DNA of 64,000 nucleotides from Geomonas ferrireducens. GTDB taxonomy: Bacteria > Desulfobacterota > Desulfuromonadia > Geobacterales > Geobacteraceae. The notes beneath the pieces were generated by a model. That model did not search any database, was not told where the DNA came from, and worked only from the letters and a program-made list of their open reading frames with translations. Positions within the stretch are counted from its first letter, which is position 1; the number at the start of each line of letters is the position of its first letter. The stretch lies in assembly GCF_004917065.1 (NCBI RefSeq), contig NZ_SSYA01000002.1:1487749-1551748 (forward strand), written 5' to 3'. This document shows positions 63,099 to 64,000 of this stretch, piece by piece. The position numbers were made by a program, and so were the translations under genes.

Positions 63099-63938
63099 CT
63101 ATTCCTCCCCTAATACGCTGTTGTCGATCAACCGTACCGAGCCTACCCGCACGGCAAGTGCGAGCAGCGTTCTCTCATTCGCTTCGTCCTGCGGGAGCAG
63201 GCTGTCCTGATCCCTGAATTCCAGGTAATCCACTTCGGCACCCTTCTCCGCGCCGATCACGGCAAGGGCCTTTTCCTTGAGCACCGCCACGCTCCGCTCG
63301 CCTTTGCCGAAGGCGTCGCGGACCGCCGCTATGGCGCGGGAGAGGCAGAGGGCCTCCTTTCGCTGCTCGGGCGTGAGACGCGCGTTCCTGGAGCTGAGCG
63401 CCAGGCCGTCGGCTTCGCGCACGATGGGCATCCCGACGATCTCGACGTCAAAGTTGAAGTCCTTCACCATGCGCCTGATCACGGCGAGCTGCTGGAAGTC
63501 CTTCTTGCCGAAGACGGCAAGGGTCGGCATCACGATGTTGAAGAGCTTCGCGACCACGGTGGTGACGCCGCGGAAGTGGCCTGGGCGGCTCGCGCCGCAC
63601 AGATGCGTGGTGAGCTCTTCGACGTTCAGGTAGCTCTGGTACCCCTCGGGGTACATGTCGGCGGCCTTCGGCGCGAAGATGACGTCGACGCCTGCCGCGG
63701 CGGCGACTTTCTTGTCGCGCTCGAGGTCGCGGGGGTAGCTGTCCAGGTCCTCGTTGACGCCGAACTGGGTCGGGTTCACGAAGATGCTGACCACGACGGT
63801 CTTGGCGCGACGGCGCGCCTCGGTCATGAGGGAGGCGTGCCCCTCGTGCAGGTAACCCATGGTGGGAACGAGGGCGATCTCGCCCCGCCTTTCGCGCGCG
63901 AACTGCTGCATCTGCGCTACAGACTCGATGACTATCAT
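63099..63938 (-). CDS. panC: Pantothenate synthetase
   Basis: The 279-residue protein shows the HIGH-like motif ([16 protein letters not shown]), [40 protein letters not shown] and the KMSKS-like region [12 protein letters not shown]. It ligates pantoate and beta-alanine with ATP. Its start overlaps the panB stop by 4 nt (ATGA), so panB-panC-panD form one coupled operon for vitamin B5. Confidence 0.97.
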   Translation of the reverse strand: MIVIESVAQMQQFARERRGEIALVPTMGYLHEGHASLMTEARRRAKTVVVSIFVNPTQFGVNEDLDSYPRDLERDKKVAAAAGVDVIFAPKAADMYPEGYQSYLNVEELTTHLCGASRPGHFRGVTTVVAKLFNIVMPTLAVFGKKDFQQLAVIRRMVKDFNFDVEIVGMPIVREADGLALSSRNARLTPEQRKEALCLSRAIAAVRDAFGKGERSVAVLKEKALAVIGAEKGAEVDYLEFRDQDSLLPQDEANERTLLALAVRVGSVRLIDNSVLGEE

Positions 63939-64000
63939 TTGAAACAGTGCCTTTCTTCCGGGAATGTGCCGCCCTTTACGTCGGCTATGTAGTTGGCGCA
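63935..64000 (-). CDS. panB: Ketopantoate hydroxymethyltransferase, C-terminal fragment
   Basis: Only the last 21 codons are in the window ([20 protein letters not shown]). The text YIADVKxGxFPxxEH matches the PanB C-terminus. The gene precedes and overlaps panC in the usual order. The call depends on context as well as this short match. Confidence 0.8.
   Translation of the reverse strand, partial: CANYIADVKGGTFPEERHCFK

Overview
The window looks like chromosomal DNA from a high-GC deltaproteobacterium of the Geobacter/Geomonas/Citrifermentans type. This is an inference from content: very large PAS-rich hybrid histidine kinases, an HD-GYP response regulator, a CxxCH cytochrome P460-like protein, a lipase maturation factor, panBCD, an aminofutalosine-deaminase-like amidohydrolase, and many GC-rich intergenic palindromes. 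No rRNA, tRNA, CRISPR array or intact insertion sequence was seen. The only RNA gene recognised is tmRNA (ssrA).

Layout. 0-1.7 kb (minus): end of a PhoB/PhoR-type two-component pair and a ZIP metal transporter. 1.8-8.5 kb (plus): a tight operon of a GH15 glucoamylase-like enzyme fused to a C-terminal DUF547-like domain, an enolase-superfamily enzyme, and a large FAD/Fe-S oxidoreductase. 8.6-15.6 kb (plus): a signalling operon of a histidine phosphatase, a ~1730-residue hybrid kinase and an HD-GYP c-di-GMP phosphodiesterase. 15.8-21.7 kb: a MoaD/ThiS-like protein, a carotenoid-desaturase-like oxidoreductase, a lipase maturation factor, a PsiE-like protein, an SDR, a secreted protein and a VOC protein. 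22-27.4 kb: two sister hybrid kinases with different sensor heads (solute-binding and CHASE). 27.4-33.1 kb: cytochrome P460, a polar amino-acid ABC transporter, a YkgJ-type Cys-cluster protein, a membrane protein and an AraC/GyrI regulator. 33.4-34.5 kb: smpB and ssrA, the trans-translation pair, with a strong terminator.

34.5-51 kb is accessory-looking. Many of its genes are less GC-rich, gene-free gaps are long, and it holds dispersed palindromes and several conflict-associated families: a NADAR-like protein, a TerB-like/BRCT protein, two PD-(D/E)XK-like nucleases, and a 1145-residue protein joining a STAND-like P-loop NTPase, a winged helix, a helical-repeat region and a complete GT4 glycosyltransferase. 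That last protein is the best candidate for an undescribed system. Inside the island at 37.6-38.1 kb is a two-level tandem repeat (about 21 bp units within a 123 bp period).

51-53.6 kb holds secreted proteins and lipoproteins of unknown function. 53.7-59.6 kb (minus) is an EmrAB-TolC multidrug efflux operon that also carries a universal stress protein, two tiny membrane-protein ORFs (43 and 27 aa) not recognised before, and a TetR repressor. A sigma70 promoter with a palindromic operator over its -10 box lies upstream. 59.9-64 kb (minus) holds an Ig-like lipoprotein, an amidohydrolase and panB-panC-panD with a clear terminator.
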